Assembly (NCBI GenBank): GCA_034423015.1 | Contig: DAOUJG010000053.1 | Span: 62,001-126,000 of the forward strand | DNA from: JAGWBJ01 sp034423015 | GTDB lineage: Bacteria > Chloroflexota > Dehalococcoidia > Lucifugimonadales > JAGWBF01 | Length of the DNA: 64,000 nt | Direction: 5' to 3' | Shown: positions 33,625-42,549 of the stretch, in pieces | How positions within the stretch are numbered: the first letter of the stretch is position 1 | Layout: the number at the start of each line of letters is the position of its first letter | Program-made: the position numbers and the translations under genes | Notes under the pieces: generated by a model | Databases searched by the model: none | Told to the model about the DNA's origin: nothing | The model's input: the letters and a program-made list of their open reading frames with translations, nothing else

Positions 33625-35085
33625 TTACCCGACCGTTCCTTCCAGGCTGACCTTGAGCAGCTGTGAAGCCTCGGAGGCAAACTCGAAGGGCAGCTCCTTG
33701 AAGATGCCCCGGCAGAAACCGTTGATGATCATGTGCTGCGCGTCCTCGGCCCCGATGCCCCGCTGCTGCAGGTAGAAGAGCTGGTCCTCGCTGACCTTGG
33801 ACGTGGTGGCCTCGTGCTCCATCTTGGCCGTGGGGTTGCGCACCTCGATGTAGGGCACCGTGTGGGCCCCGCACCGGTCGCCTATCAGCAGGGAGTCGCA
33901 CTGGGTGAAGTTGCGGGCGTTGGTGGCAGAGGGCATGATCTTCACCAGGCCCCGGTAGGTGCCGTTGGCCTCTCCCGCCGAGATGCCCTTGGCGACGATG
34001 GTGCTGCGCGTGTTCTTGCCCATGTGCAGCATCTTGGTGCCCGTGTCCGCCTGCTGGTGGTTGTTGACCAGGGCGACGGAGTAGAACTCGCCCACCGAGT
34101 TGTCCCCCTGGAGGATGACGCTTGGGTACTTCCAGGTGATGGCGGACCCCGTCTCCACCTGGGTCCAGGATATCTTCGAGTTGACCCCCTGGGCCTTGCC
34201 CCGCTTGGTGACGAAGTTGTACACGCCGCCCCTGCCCTCTTTGTCGCCGGGGAACCAGTTTTGGAGGGTGGAGTACTTGATCTCCGCGTTGTCCAGGGCC
34301 ACCAGCTCCACCACCGCGGCGTGGAGCTGGTGGGTCTTGCGGCTGGGAGCGGTGCAGCCTTCCAGGTAGCTAACGTAGCTGCCTTCCTCGGCCACGATGA
34401 GGGTGCGCTCGAACTGGCCCGAGTCGGCCTGGTTGATCCGGAAGTAGGTCATAAGCTCCAGCGGACAGCGGACGCCCTTGGGAATGTAGGCGAAGGAGCC
34501 GTCGCTGAACACCGCGGAGTTGAGGGTCGCGAAGAAGTTGTCCGTGTAGGGGACGACGGAGCCCAGGTACTTCTTCACCAGGTCCGGGTGCTCCTGGATG
34601 GCCTCGGTGAAGGAGCAGAAGATCACCCCGTGCTTCTCCAGGGTCTCCTTGTAGGTGGTGGCCACGGAGACGCTGTCCAGCACGGCGTCGACGGCGACCC
34701 CCGACAGCTTCTTCTGCTCCTCGATGGGTATGCCCAGCTTGTTGAAGGCGGTTATGAGCTCGGGGTCCACCTCGTCCAGGCTCTTGGGGCCGTCGGCCTT
34801 GGACGCCGGGGCCGCGTAGTAGATCATGTCCTGGTAGTCGATGGGCGGGTACTGGACGTTGGCCCAGGTGGGCTCGCCCCTGTCCATCTTGAGCCAGTGG
34901 CGGTAGGCCTTGAGCCGCCAGTCCAGCATCCAGTCAGGCTCGCCCTTCTTGGCGGATATGAACCTGACGATGTCCTCGTCCAGTCCCCGGGGGGCGGTGT
35001 CCGACTCGATGTCGATGACGAAGCCCCACTTGTAGTCCGATTCGTCCAGGCCGCTTTGGCGGGAGATCACCCTCTGTGAGGTCAT
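33625..35085 (-). CDS. sufB: Fe-S assembly scaffold protein SufB
   Basis: The 486-residue SufB has YVSYLEGCTAP, RGKAQGVNSKISWTQVETGSAITWKYPS (family core), GDRCGAHTVPYIEV and the C-terminal FKELPFEFA. It is the cluster-building subunit of SufBC2D. First gene of the operon, read from a strong promoter flanked by two dyad elements. Confidence 0.96.
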   Translation of the reverse strand: MTSQRVISRQSGLDESDYKWGFVIDIESDTAPRGLDEDIVRFISAKKGEPDWMLDWRLKAYRHWLKMDRGEPTWANVQYPPIDYQDMIYYAAPASKADGPKSLDEVDPELITAFNKLGIPIEEQKKLSGVAVDAVLDSVSVATTYKETLEKHGVIFCSFTEAIQEHPDLVKKYLGSVVPYTDNFFATLNSAVFSDGSFAYIPKGVRCPLELMTYFRINQADSGQFERTLIVAEEGSYVSYLEGCTAPSRKTHQLHAAVVELVALDNAEIKYSTLQNWFPGDKEGRGGVYNFVTKRGKAQGVNSKISWTQVETGSAITWKYPSVILQGDNSVGEFYSVALVNNHQQADTGTKMLHMGKNTRSTIVAKGISAGEANGTYRGLVKIMPSATNARNFTQCDSLLIGDRCGAHTVPYIEVRNPTAKMEHEATTSKVSEDQLFYLQQRGIGAEDAQHMIINGFCRGIFKELPFEFASEASQLLKVSLEGTVG

Positions 35086-35103
35086 GCCAGTCCTTCAGGC
35101 GGT

Positions 35104-35128
35104 ATTGTCGACCATTTTGGTCGGGAAT
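35104..35128. promoter_or_regulatory. suf operator copy 2 (imperfect dyad)
   Basis: ATTGTCGA-N9-TCGGGAAT, 25 bp, adjacent to the -10 hexamer of the suf promoter on its downstream side. Six of eight bases of the right arm match the perfect copy at 35194-35218. Confidence 0.5.
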
Positions 35129-35129
35129 C

Positions 35130-35158
35130 AGTATAGCACCGGCCCATGCCTGAGTCAA
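35130..35158 (-). promoter_or_regulatory. suf operon promoter
   Basis: On the minus strand TTGACT (35158-35153), 17-base spacer, TATACT (35135-35130): a near-consensus sigma70 promoter 45 bases before the sufB ATG. Confidence 0.75.
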
Positions 35159-35193
35159 CGGGTTTCGTAGTGTTTCCGTGCCCGGCGAGAGCT

Positions 35194-35218
35194 ATTGTCG
35201 ACCCCAGGGCTCGACAAT
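35194..35218. promoter_or_regulatory. suf operator copy 1 (perfect dyad)
   Basis: ATTGTCGA-N9-TCGACAAT, a perfect 8-bp inverted repeat spanning 25 bp, about 35 bp upstream of the suf -35 box. The same half-site and spacing recur at 35104-35128. Confidence 0.55.
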
Positions 35219-35292
35219 TTCCCGGTATGTGTCCTGCCGCGGAGACGGCGGCATTTCCCCGCATTCGTCATGACCCCCGGGCCGGTCGGCGG

Positions 35293-35322
35293 TTGGAAAG
35301 GCGCGGACGCCTGCCCTACAAT
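35293..35322 (+). promoter_or_regulatory. Putative promoter of the 2-hydroxyacid dehydrogenase gene
   Basis: TTGGAA (35293-35298), 18-base spacer, TACAAT (35317-35322), 64 bases before the ATG. Confidence 0.5.
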
Positions 35323-35386
35323 GTAACACGCTCCGCGCCGGGTGCAACCCGGGCAGGGGAGCAGTTGGAACAGAGGAGTGTCGAAT

Positions 35387-36373
35387 ATGGTCAGGCCCAG
35401 GGTGTTCGTGACCCGGCAGATGGACCGGGACGCGTTGGAGGTCATCTCCGCCCATGCGGAGATGACCGTATGGCCCGAGGAGGACCCGCCGTCCCCGGAG
35501 CAGCTGCGGGAGGCGCTGGGGGGCATGGACGGTGTCCTGACCAACATCATGGACCGGCTGGACGGCGCGGCCCTGGAGAAGGCCCCCGGCCTGAGGGTGG
35601 TCAGCCAGCTTGCCGTCGGAGTCGACAACATCGACGTGGCGGAGATGACCCGCCGCGGCATCCCCGTGGGGCACACGCCGGGAGTGCTGGCCAAGGCCAC
35701 CGCCGACGTTGCCTTCGCCCTCCTCATGGCCGTGGCCCGGAGGGTCGTGGAGTCGGACCGGTGGGTCCGCCGGGGAAGCTGGCGGATGGCTTTCCATCCC
35801 AACTACTGGCTGGGCGCCGACGTCAGCGACTCCACCCTGGGCATCGTGGGCATGGGCAAGATAGGGACGGAGATGGCCAAGCGGGCCCGGGGCTTCGACA
35901 TGAGGGTGCTGTACCACTCCCGCACCAGGAAGCCAGGGGAGGAGGAGCGCCTGGGGATGGAGTACACGGCCATGGACCGGCTGCTGGAGGAGTCGGACTT
36001 CGTCAGCCTTCACGTGCCCCTCACCGGGGAAACCCACCACCTCATAGGAGAGGCCGAGCTTCGCAGGATGCGGTCCACGGCCATACTGGTGAACACGGCC
36101 CGGGGGCCCGTGGTGGACGGCCGCGCCCTGCACCGGGCTCTGGAGGAGGGCTGGATCGCCGGGGCGGGCCTGGACGTGACCGAGCCCGAGCCCATTGCGG
36201 CGGACGACCCGTTGCTTGCCATGGACGGTGTGGTGGTGACCCCCCACGTGGGCAGCGCCTCCCGAGGCTCGCGGAGGGCCATGTGCATGCTGGCGGCCCG
36301 CAACCTGCTGGCCGGCGTCCGGGGGGAGCGCCTGGTCCACTGCTGCAACCCCGAGGTGTATGACGGGGCATGA
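35387..36373 (+). CDS. D-2-hydroxyacid dehydrogenase (glyoxylate/hydroxypyruvate reductase type)
   Basis: The 328-residue protein has the NAD-binding motif LGIVGMGKIGTEMAKRARGF and the catalytic triad Arg (VNTARGPVVD), Glu (DVTEPEPI) and His (TPHVGSAS). It resembles GyaR-like glyoxylate reductases. ATG 35387 follows GAGGAG. It is divergent from suf across a 300-base regulatory region. Confidence 0.88.
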   Translation: MVRPRVFVTRQMDRDALEVISAHAEMTVWPEEDPPSPEQLREALGGMDGVLTNIMDRLDGAALEKAPGLRVVSQLAVGVDNIDVAEMTRRGIPVGHTPGVLAKATADVAFALLMAVARRVVESDRWVRRGSWRMAFHPNYWLGADVSDSTLGIVGMGKIGTEMAKRARGFDMRVLYHSRTRKPGEEERLGMEYTAMDRLLEESDFVSLHVPLTGETHHLIGEAELRRMRSTAILVNTARGPVVDGRALHRALEEGWIAGAGLDVTEPEPIAADDPLLAMDGVVVTPHVGSASRGSRRAMCMLAARNLLAGVRGERLVHCCNPEVYDGA

Positions 36374-36382
36374 GGAACTCCG

Positions 36383-36598
36383 ATGAGCAACACCATTTTA
36401 GCCGCCGACACGGCGCTGCGGCTGTCGCGCTATCTCGGTACGACCCCGCAGCTCTGGCTCAATCTTCAGAAGACCTTCGATCTGCGTGTGGCGCAGATAG
36501 AGACGGGCAAGCACATCGAGGACCTCGTACAGCTCAGAGGTACTGCGGAGATGCCTGGTAGCTCGGCCGGCAGCGCTATACCCTACCAGGAGCGGTAG
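36383..36598 (+). pseudogene. C-terminal half of a HigA-type antitoxin
   Basis: The 71-residue frame reads ILAADTALRLSRYLGTTPQLWLNLQKTFDL, which matches the second half of HigA/VapI antitoxins (adtAlRLarylGt-peFWlnLQ). The N-terminal half of the XRE helix-turn-helix and the higB toxin are missing. It probably is a remnant, although an ATG with a weak ribosome site precedes it. It overlaps the end of thiD by 16 bases. Confidence 0.65.
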
Positions 36599-37383
36599 AA
36601 GTGGTTCAGGGGGCCGTGGCCCTGGCCCATGGGGAACGCCCTGGACATGGCCTCGGTGACGTACTCCTTGGCCCCGGCCACGGCGTCCACGAGGTCGTGT
36701 CCCAGGGCAAGCCCGGCGGCGATGGCCGAGGCGAAGGTGCAGCCGGTGCCGTGGGTGCTGGCGGTGTCGACCCGCTTCCCCGGGAGCTCCAGGAACCTGC
36801 TGCCGTCGTAGTACAGGTCCACCGGGTCACCGGGCAGGTGTCCCCCTTTGACCACCACCGACCGGGCGCCCATGTCGAGGATGCGCCGGGCCGCCCGCCG
36901 GGCGTCCTCCCCCGAGCGGACCTCTATTCCGGTCAACGTCTCCGCCTCGGGGACGTTGGGGGTCACGACGGCGGCCAGGGGCAGCAGGGTCGACCTCAGG
37001 GCGTCCACCGCCTCCTCCCGCAGCAGCCGGTCGCCGCTCTTGGCGACCATCACGGGGTCCACCACCAGCCGGGTCACGCCCAGACGGCGCATCTCGGCGG
37101 CCACGGTCTTGATGATGGCGCTGCTGGACAGCATCCCGGTCTTGACGGCGTCGGCGCCCAGGTCCGTCATGACGGCCTGGACCTGGGCCGCGATCATCTC
37201 CACGGGCACCTCGTGGACGCCGGTCACGGCCACCGTGTTCTGGGCGGTGACGGCTGTGACCACCGAGGTCCCGTACACGCCGAAGGCGGCGAAGGTCTTC
37301 AGGTCGGCCTGAATTCCCGCGCCGCCCCCCGAGTCGGACCCGGCGATGGTCATGGCCCTGGGGACTCGGTCTACTCCGGCCAC
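36583..37383 (-). CDS. thiD: Hydroxymethylpyrimidine/phosphomethylpyrimidine kinase ThiD
   Basis: The 266-residue ribokinase-fold enzyme phosphorylates HMP and HMP-P in thiamine synthesis. It shows MTIAGSDSGGGAGIQADLKTF, VDPVMVAKSG, TPNVPEAETLTG and the catalytic DTASTHGTGCTFASAIAA. GTG 37383 overlaps tenA by 13 bases; ATG 37353 is an alternative. Last gene of the TPP-riboswitch operon. Confidence 0.95.
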   Translation of the reverse strand: MAGVDRVPRAMTIAGSDSGGGAGIQADLKTFAAFGVYGTSVVTAVTAQNTVAVTGVHEVPVEMIAAQVQAVMTDLGADAVKTGMLSSSAIIKTVAAEMRRLGVTRLVVDPVMVAKSGDRLLREEAVDALRSTLLPLAAVVTPNVPEAETLTGIEVRSGEDARRAARRILDMGARSVVVKGGHLPGDPVDLYYDGSRFLELPGKRVDTASTHGTGCTFASAIAAGLALGHDLVDAVAGAKEYVTEAMSRAFPMGQGHGPLNHFYRSW

Positions 37384-38027
37384 GCCTCCCCCTTGTAGGC
37401 CATCTCCCAGAACATGTACTCGTACCTCAGGGTGGCGAGGAAGGTGCGCTCCAGGTGGGCGCCGTGGCCGATGCGGGCGCCGTCCAGGGTGCTACGGAGC
37501 CACGCCACGAAGTCGCCCAGCTCCTTGCCGGCGTGTATGTCGATCCAGAGCTGGTAGTGCCTGTTGGCCGGGCGCTTGCCCGCGGCGTCCAGCCGCTGGG
37601 CCCAGTCCAGGTAGGGCCACTCGATGCCCAGCAGGGTGGTGAGTATCTCGTGGAAGGAGCCGTCCCGGGCCACCTGGCGCAGGAACCCGTTCTGGGCGTG
37701 GGAGGTGGGCAGGTATTGCAGGTCCGCTACGTCTGCCGCCGACAGTCCCTTCTCGCGGAAGTAGTCCCGGAACATCCCCTCCTCGGCGCCCAGCGCGCCG
37801 TGGACGAAGGCCGCCAGGGGCCGGGCGTGGTCGAAGTCGGGCGCCTTGACGACCCCGGCGCACATGAGGGCTATCCAGGGTTTCAGGAACAGGTAGTCCT
37901 GCCGGAAGTAGACGTCCCACTTGTCGGCGGGCAGGGTCCCCTCCCCAAGCTCCAACACGAAGGGGTGGGTGACGGTCCGCTCCCACAGGCCCCCGACGCT
38001 GCTCCTGAGGTCGTCGCTCAACGCCAT
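37371..38027 (-). CDS. tenA: TenA-family thiaminase II / aminopyrimidine hydrolase
   Basis: The 218-residue helical protein matches TenA: WDVYFRQDYLFLKPW, HAQNGFLRQVA, LLGIEWPYLDWAQRL, FLATLRYEYMFWEMAY. TenA hydrolyses aminopyrimidine breakdown products of thiamine to HMP. Beside an HMP-precursor transporter and ThiD it completes a salvage route. ATG 38027 follows GAGGTG. Confidence 0.92.
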   Translation of the reverse strand: MALSDDLRSSVGGLWERTVTHPFVLELGEGTLPADKWDVYFRQDYLFLKPWIALMCAGVVKAPDFDHARPLAAFVHGALGAEEGMFRDYFREKGLSAADVADLQYLPTSHAQNGFLRQVARDGSFHEILTTLLGIEWPYLDWAQRLDAAGKRPANRHYQLWIDIHAGKELGDFVAWLRSTLDGARIGHGAHLERTFLATLRYEYMFWEMAYKGEAWPE

Positions 38028-38041
38028 ATCGTCACCTCGCC

Positions 38042-39121
38042 CTACTGGGCTCCCTCCACGAACCTGTTGGTGAAGGCGGCGGCGCCGTCCACGGGCTCGG
38101 GCACCTGACCGTTGTCCAGGAGCCACTGGGCGAACCCGGACCATTTCTCCAGGGTCTGCCACCCCACGGGCTGGTCGGTCTTCCACAGGGGCGCGATGAC
38201 CCGGATGCCGGGGCGCTCGATGGCCTCGTCGACCTCCTCCTCGGTGCGCTCCAGGAGCACCTCCACGGCGGCGTCGGGGTCCGCGGCGGCGTCGGCGTAG
38301 CCCTTGACGACGGCGCGGACGAACCTCTGCACAAGGTCCGGGTCCTCCTCAACCATCTTCTCGCTGGCCACCATCACCAGCTCGTAGTAGTCGGGCACTC
38401 CCCACTGCTCCAGGCGCATGACGTCGACGGGGTATCCCTGGTTCTCCATGAGTATGGACTCGTGGCTGAAGTAGCACCCGATGCAGGCGTCCACCGTGCC
38501 GCTGATGAGGCTCTCGGCCAGGTTGAAGCCCACGTTGACCAGCTCCACCTCCTCCAGCCCCCCGGCCACGCCGTCGTACTTGAGCATGGTGTCCAGCAGG
38601 GGCTCGTTGGTGGGTATCCCGGGATATCCGACCTTCCTGCCCGCCAGGTCTGCCGGGCGGGATATGCCCGACGCCTTGAGGGACTGGACCGAGTTGAGGG
38701 GGTGCTGCACCAGCCCTATCACGGAGACGACGGGCACCCCCTGGGACCGGGCGATGAGGACGTCCGGCTGGTAGTTGATGCCGAAGTCGTCGGCCCCCGC
38801 CGCCACCGTCTGGTTCACCGTGGAGGGGTCCACCGGGGTGTACATCTGCACCTCGAGGCCCTCGTCGGCGAAGTAGCCCTTCTCCTGGGCCATGTAGAGG
38901 CCCGCATGGTTGGCGTTGGGGTACCAGTCCAGGGCCAGCCGGATTGAGACCGGCTCCGGCGTGGACGTGGGCGCGGGCGTAGGCACGGTGGTGGCGGTGG
39001 GGACCGGCGCCTCCGTGGGAGCGGGCGTCGGCACAGGGGTGGGAGTAGGGGATGCGCAGGCGGCCGCCGCCAACAGCACCGGTATGATCGCCAGGAGCAC
39101 CAGCCTGAGCCTTGCTAGCAT
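38042..39121 (-). CDS. thiY: Thiamine-pyrimidine-precursor binding lipoprotein (ThiY-like)
   Basis: The 359-residue product has a lipoprotein signal (IIPVLLAAAAC), a Pro/Thr-rich linker, and an NMT1/THI5-like domain beginning RLALDWYPNANHAGLYMAQEKGYF. Motifs DFGINYQPDVLIARSQGVPVV and GIPTNEPLLDTMLKY fit the N-formyl-aminopyrimidine-binding ThiY group. It would deliver the pyrimidine to ThiX/ThiZ. ATG 39121 follows GGGAGG. Confidence 0.9.
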   Translation of the reverse strand: MLARLRLVLLAIIPVLLAAAACASPTPTPVPTPAPTEAPVPTATTVPTPAPTSTPEPVSIRLALDWYPNANHAGLYMAQEKGYFADEGLEVQMYTPVDPSTVNQTVAAGADDFGINYQPDVLIARSQGVPVVSVIGLVQHPLNSVQSLKASGISRPADLAGRKVGYPGIPTNEPLLDTMLKYDGVAGGLEEVELVNVGFNLAESLISGTVDACIGCYFSHESILMENQGYPVDVMRLEQWGVPDYYELVMVASEKMVEEDPDLVQRFVRAVVKGYADAAADPDAAVEVLLERTEEEVDEAIERPGIRVIAPLWKTDQPVGWQTLEKWSGFAQWLLDNGQVPEPVDGAAAFTNRFVEGAQ

Positions 39122-39165
39122 GTTCAGCCTCCCTAGTGTGTGTTGTTGTCCAACGTTGGGTCCCG

Positions 39166-39998
39166 CTATTCCAGGCCCGGCACGCGGTTGCGGCGGGCGT
39201 CGTGGTACCAGGGCAACAGCCGCCTCTCGGCCAGGGCCGCGACCAGGAAGAGGGCTATCCCCATCAGGCACAGCAGGAAGATGGACGCCAGGACCCGGTC
39301 GGTGAGGAACTGGGACTTGGACCGGATGGCCAGGTAGCCCAGCCCCTCGCTGGAGCCGACCCACTCTCCCACGACGGCGCCGATGACGCTGGCCGTAACG
39401 GCTATCTTGATCCCCGAGAAGAGGGACGGCAGGCTCGACGGCACCTGCACCTTGGCGAAGATCTGCCGGCGGCTGGCGCCCAGGGCCCGCAGCAGGCTGA
39501 CCATGTCCGGGTCGGCGGAGCGCAGGCCGTCGGCGGTGTTGACCACTATGGGGAACAGGGCGATGAGGGCGACCACGATGACCTTGTGCTGCATGCCGTA
39601 CCCGACCCAGATGAGGAGCAGGGGCGCGATGACGATCCAGGGCACCGTCTCCGAGGCGATGACCGGCGGGTACAGGACCCGGGCCATGGTGGAGGATATG
39701 GAGATCAGGCCGGCCAGCGTCACGCCCGCGACCAGGGCGATGGCGAAGCCCGCCAGCACCTCCGCCAGGGTGACCCACGTATGGGAGGCAAGCAGGGCCC
39801 TGGCCTCCCACATCTCCACGGCGACCCCCGAGGGCGGCGGCAGCTTCCAGCCCGGGACGTCGTTGACCGCCACCAGGACCTCCCACGCCCCGATCACGAC
39901 CCCCGCGACCAGGACCGCCGGAAGCCACCGGCGGAGGATGGCCAGACCCCGGGAGAGCGTTCCGGGCCCGGCCTCGGCGTCCCGGGCGGCGTCCACGG

Positions 39999-40002
<4 letters not shown>
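39166..40002 (-). CDS. thiX: ABC permease for thiamine pyrimidine precursor (ThiX-like)
   Basis: The 278-residue membrane protein has about six hydrophobic helices and the permease motif LLRALGASRRQIFAKVQVPSSLP. It is of the SsuC/ThiX type. ATG 40002 overlaps the thiZ stop as ATGA, which supports a single transport unit. Confidence 0.92.
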
Positions 40003-40811
<809 letters not shown>

Positions 40812-40816
40812 TGCGT

Positions 40817-40854
40817 CAAAAAGAGGAAGGCCGCCATTCAGGTATGGCGGCCTT
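40817..40854 (-). terminator. Intrinsic terminator of the TPP riboswitch
   Basis: AAGGCCGCCAT pairs with ATGGCGGCCTT (11 bp, six-base loop), followed on the minus strand by TCCTCTTTTT. It lies between the aptamer and the thiZ start, as expected for transcriptional attenuation. Confidence 0.9.
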
Positions 40855-40884
40855 ACCAAACTCAAAGACTGCACCGGACGCCAA

Positions 40885-40977
40885 TTCCCTACGCTGGCAT
40901 TACCCAGATCAGGTCGCAAGGGTCGACGGCATCGACGGCCGCCCTCTCAGCCTGGCTAAACCAAGCTCCCCTACGGG
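40885..40977 (-). promoter_or_regulatory. TPP (THI-box) riboswitch aptamer
   Basis: The minus strand carries the canonical THI element: TAGGGGAGC, GGCTGAGAGGG, then GACCCTTGCGACCTGATCTGGGTAATGCCAGCGTAGGGA (cited in parts: ACCTGATCTGGGTAATG and CCAGCGTAGGGA). TPP binding would favour the terminator downstream and reduce the whole thiZ-thiX-thiY-tenA-thiD operon. Confidence 0.96.
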
Positions 40978-41693
40978 CCTAGCTGTTCGATTGTGCGCGT
41001 ATTATAGGTTCCGTGCCGGGAGGTGTCAACAGAGGCCCTTCCCGTCGCGCACAGGTCGCGGAGGCAGCACTCGTCGCAAAGGGGCGTCTTCTTGCACGTC
41101 TCCTTGGCGTGCCGGTCCAGCAGGGCGTGGTACTCGTTGAAGAGGGACGGGTCGTGGGGCAACGCGTCGTGGAAGAGCCGCTGGTAGTCGCCGTAGAGTC
41201 CCCTGTCGGGGGCCAGGCCCATGCGGCCCAGGATGCGGCGGGTGTAAGAGTCGATGACGAAGGAGGGTCGTCCCGCGGCGTACAGGAGGATGTCGTCGGC
41301 CGTCTCGTCGCCGATGCCGTGGATGGAGAGCAGCTCTTCCCGCAGGGCCCCGGTGTCGCCGGAGAGGAGCGCCTCCAGGTCGCCGTCGTGGCGGTCCCAC
41401 AGGTGGTCGATGAAGGCCTTCAGCTTTCGCGCCTTGGCGTTGAAGTAGCCCGAGGGCCGCACAAGCTCCGCCAGGCGCTCCTCGGGGCAGGCCCGGAGGC
41501 CGCGAGCCGACATGAGCCCGGCGTCCCTCAGGTTGGCCAGGGCCTTCTCCACGCCCGTCCATGCCACGGCCTGGGTCAGGATGGCCCCCAGGACCACCTC
41601 CAGGGGCGTCTCCGCGGGCCACCAGTGCTGGGGGCCGTAGCGCAGGTACAGGCGTCGGTACGTCTCCATCAGGACGCCGGTGTCCTCCGCCAT
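40971..41693 (-). CDS. Endonuclease III-like DNA glycosylase (HhH-GPD, 4Fe-4S)
   Basis: The 240-residue protein has the helix-hairpin-helix LLSIHGIGDETADDILLYAAGRPSFVIDSYTRRIL with catalytic Asp, and the Fe-S loop C-x6-C-x2-C-x5-C (CKKTPLCDECCLRDLC). The usual Lys of EndoIII in LPGVGxKTA is replaced (GIGDETA), as in MutY- or Mig-like branches. It removes damaged bases from DNA. Its last codons overlap the promoter and the 5' edge of the thi riboswitch. ATG 41693 overlaps the sfsA stop (TGATG). Confidence 0.88.
   Translation of the reverse strand: MAEDTGVLMETYRRLYLRYGPQHWWPAETPLEVVLGAILTQAVAWTGVEKALANLRDAGLMSARGLRACPEERLAELVRPSGYFNAKARKLKAFIDHLWDRHDGDLEALLSGDTGALREELLSIHGIGDETADDILLYAAGRPSFVIDSYTRRILGRMGLAPDRGLYGDYQRLFHDALPHDPSLFNEYHALLDRHAKETCKKTPLCDECCLRDLCATGRASVDTSRHGTYNTRTIEQLGP
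41001..41029 (-). promoter_or_regulatory. Consensus promoter of the thi operon
   Basis: On the minus strand TTGACA (41029-41024), 17-base spacer, TATAAT (41006-41001): a perfect sigma70 consensus, inside the 3' coding end of the upstream glycosylase gene and about 25 bases before the aptamer. Confidence 0.88.
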
Positions 41694-42382
41694 CAGCCGA
41701 GCCTCATGCCGAGGGGGTCCGTCAGGACCACCTCCCCTTCTGTCACGCGACAGCGGTAAGCGTATGCCTCGACGCCCCGGTCCAGGGACTCCCGCAACGT
41801 GAGGCCGAACTCGGGGTCGGCGTCGTCGTTGGGGGAAAAGGTGTCGGCGTCCTCCCTCTGGACGACGAAGACCACGGCGGCGCGGTGTCCGTCGGCCACG
41901 GCCTGGGCCAAGCTTAGCATGTGCTTGCGGCCCCTGATCGTCGGGGCGTCGGGGAAGAGGCCGACGCCGCCCTCCACGAGCGTCACCGACTTGGTCTCCA
42001 CGTAGCAGGCGCCCTTTGGGCCGTGCAGGGCCAGGTCCAGGCGGCTCTCGCCGTAGCGGACCTCGGGCCTGATCTCGTCGAGTCCCGCGAACTGGGGCAG
42101 ACGCCCGTCCCGCAGGGCCTCCCAGACGAGGCGGTTGGGGAGCCTGGCGTCGGCCGATGCCAGGGCGTGCCCCAGGTCGACCATGGCGAGGTCGAAGGCC
42201 GTCTTCCTGTGGTTCCCGGCCACGGGGCGCAGGAGCACCCGGCGCCCGGTCACCAGCAGCTCCCGCATCCTGCCCGAGTTGGCGACGTGGACCAGGGTCT
42301 CGTCGCCGCCCAGGTCCACGGTGGCGGCGAAGCGGTTGACGCGCCGGATGAACCGGGCTTCAACCATCCCATCGAAACGCAA
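41693..42382 (-). CDS. sfsA: SfsA family (sugar fermentation stimulation) protein
   Basis: The product of about 229 residues has FIRRVNRFAATVDL, HVANSGRMRELL, GESRLDLALHGPKGACYVETKSVTLVEGGVGLFPDAPT and GRKHMLSLAQAV, typical of SfsA, a protein with an OB-like part and a nuclease-like core whose role is unclear. TTG 42382 is preceded by CAGGGGGGG at a good distance; ATG 42367 is an alternative. It is the first gene of a pair with the glycosylase. Confidence 0.88.
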   Translation of the reverse strand: MRFDGMVEARFIRRVNRFAATVDLGGDETLVHVANSGRMRELLVTGRRVLLRPVAGNHRKTAFDLAMVDLGHALASADARLPNRLVWEALRDGRLPQFAGLDEIRPEVRYGESRLDLALHGPKGACYVETKSVTLVEGGVGLFPDAPTIRGRKHMLSLAQAVADGHRAAVVFVVQREDADTFSPNDDADPEFGLTLRESLDRGVEAYAYRCRVTEGEVVLTDPLGMRLG

Positions 42383-42498
42383 GCCTTGCCCCCCCTGCGA
42401 GATTGGCCACATGGTAGCAATACGGGCGGGCCCCGGCAACGCTCCCTCCAAGGGCCGTGCCGCCTTTCGTGTTCGCATCTTCATGGGCACCCCGTTCA

Positions 42499-42527
42499 TG
42501 GTCAAAGGCAGGAGCGCCGCGTATAAT
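42499..42527 (+). promoter_or_regulatory. Putative promoter of pyrF
   Basis: TATAAT (42522-42527) with a weak -35 TGGTCA (42499-42504) at 17 bases. Confidence 0.5.
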
Positions 42528-42549
42528 GGGACGGGAGGGTCTACCGCCA

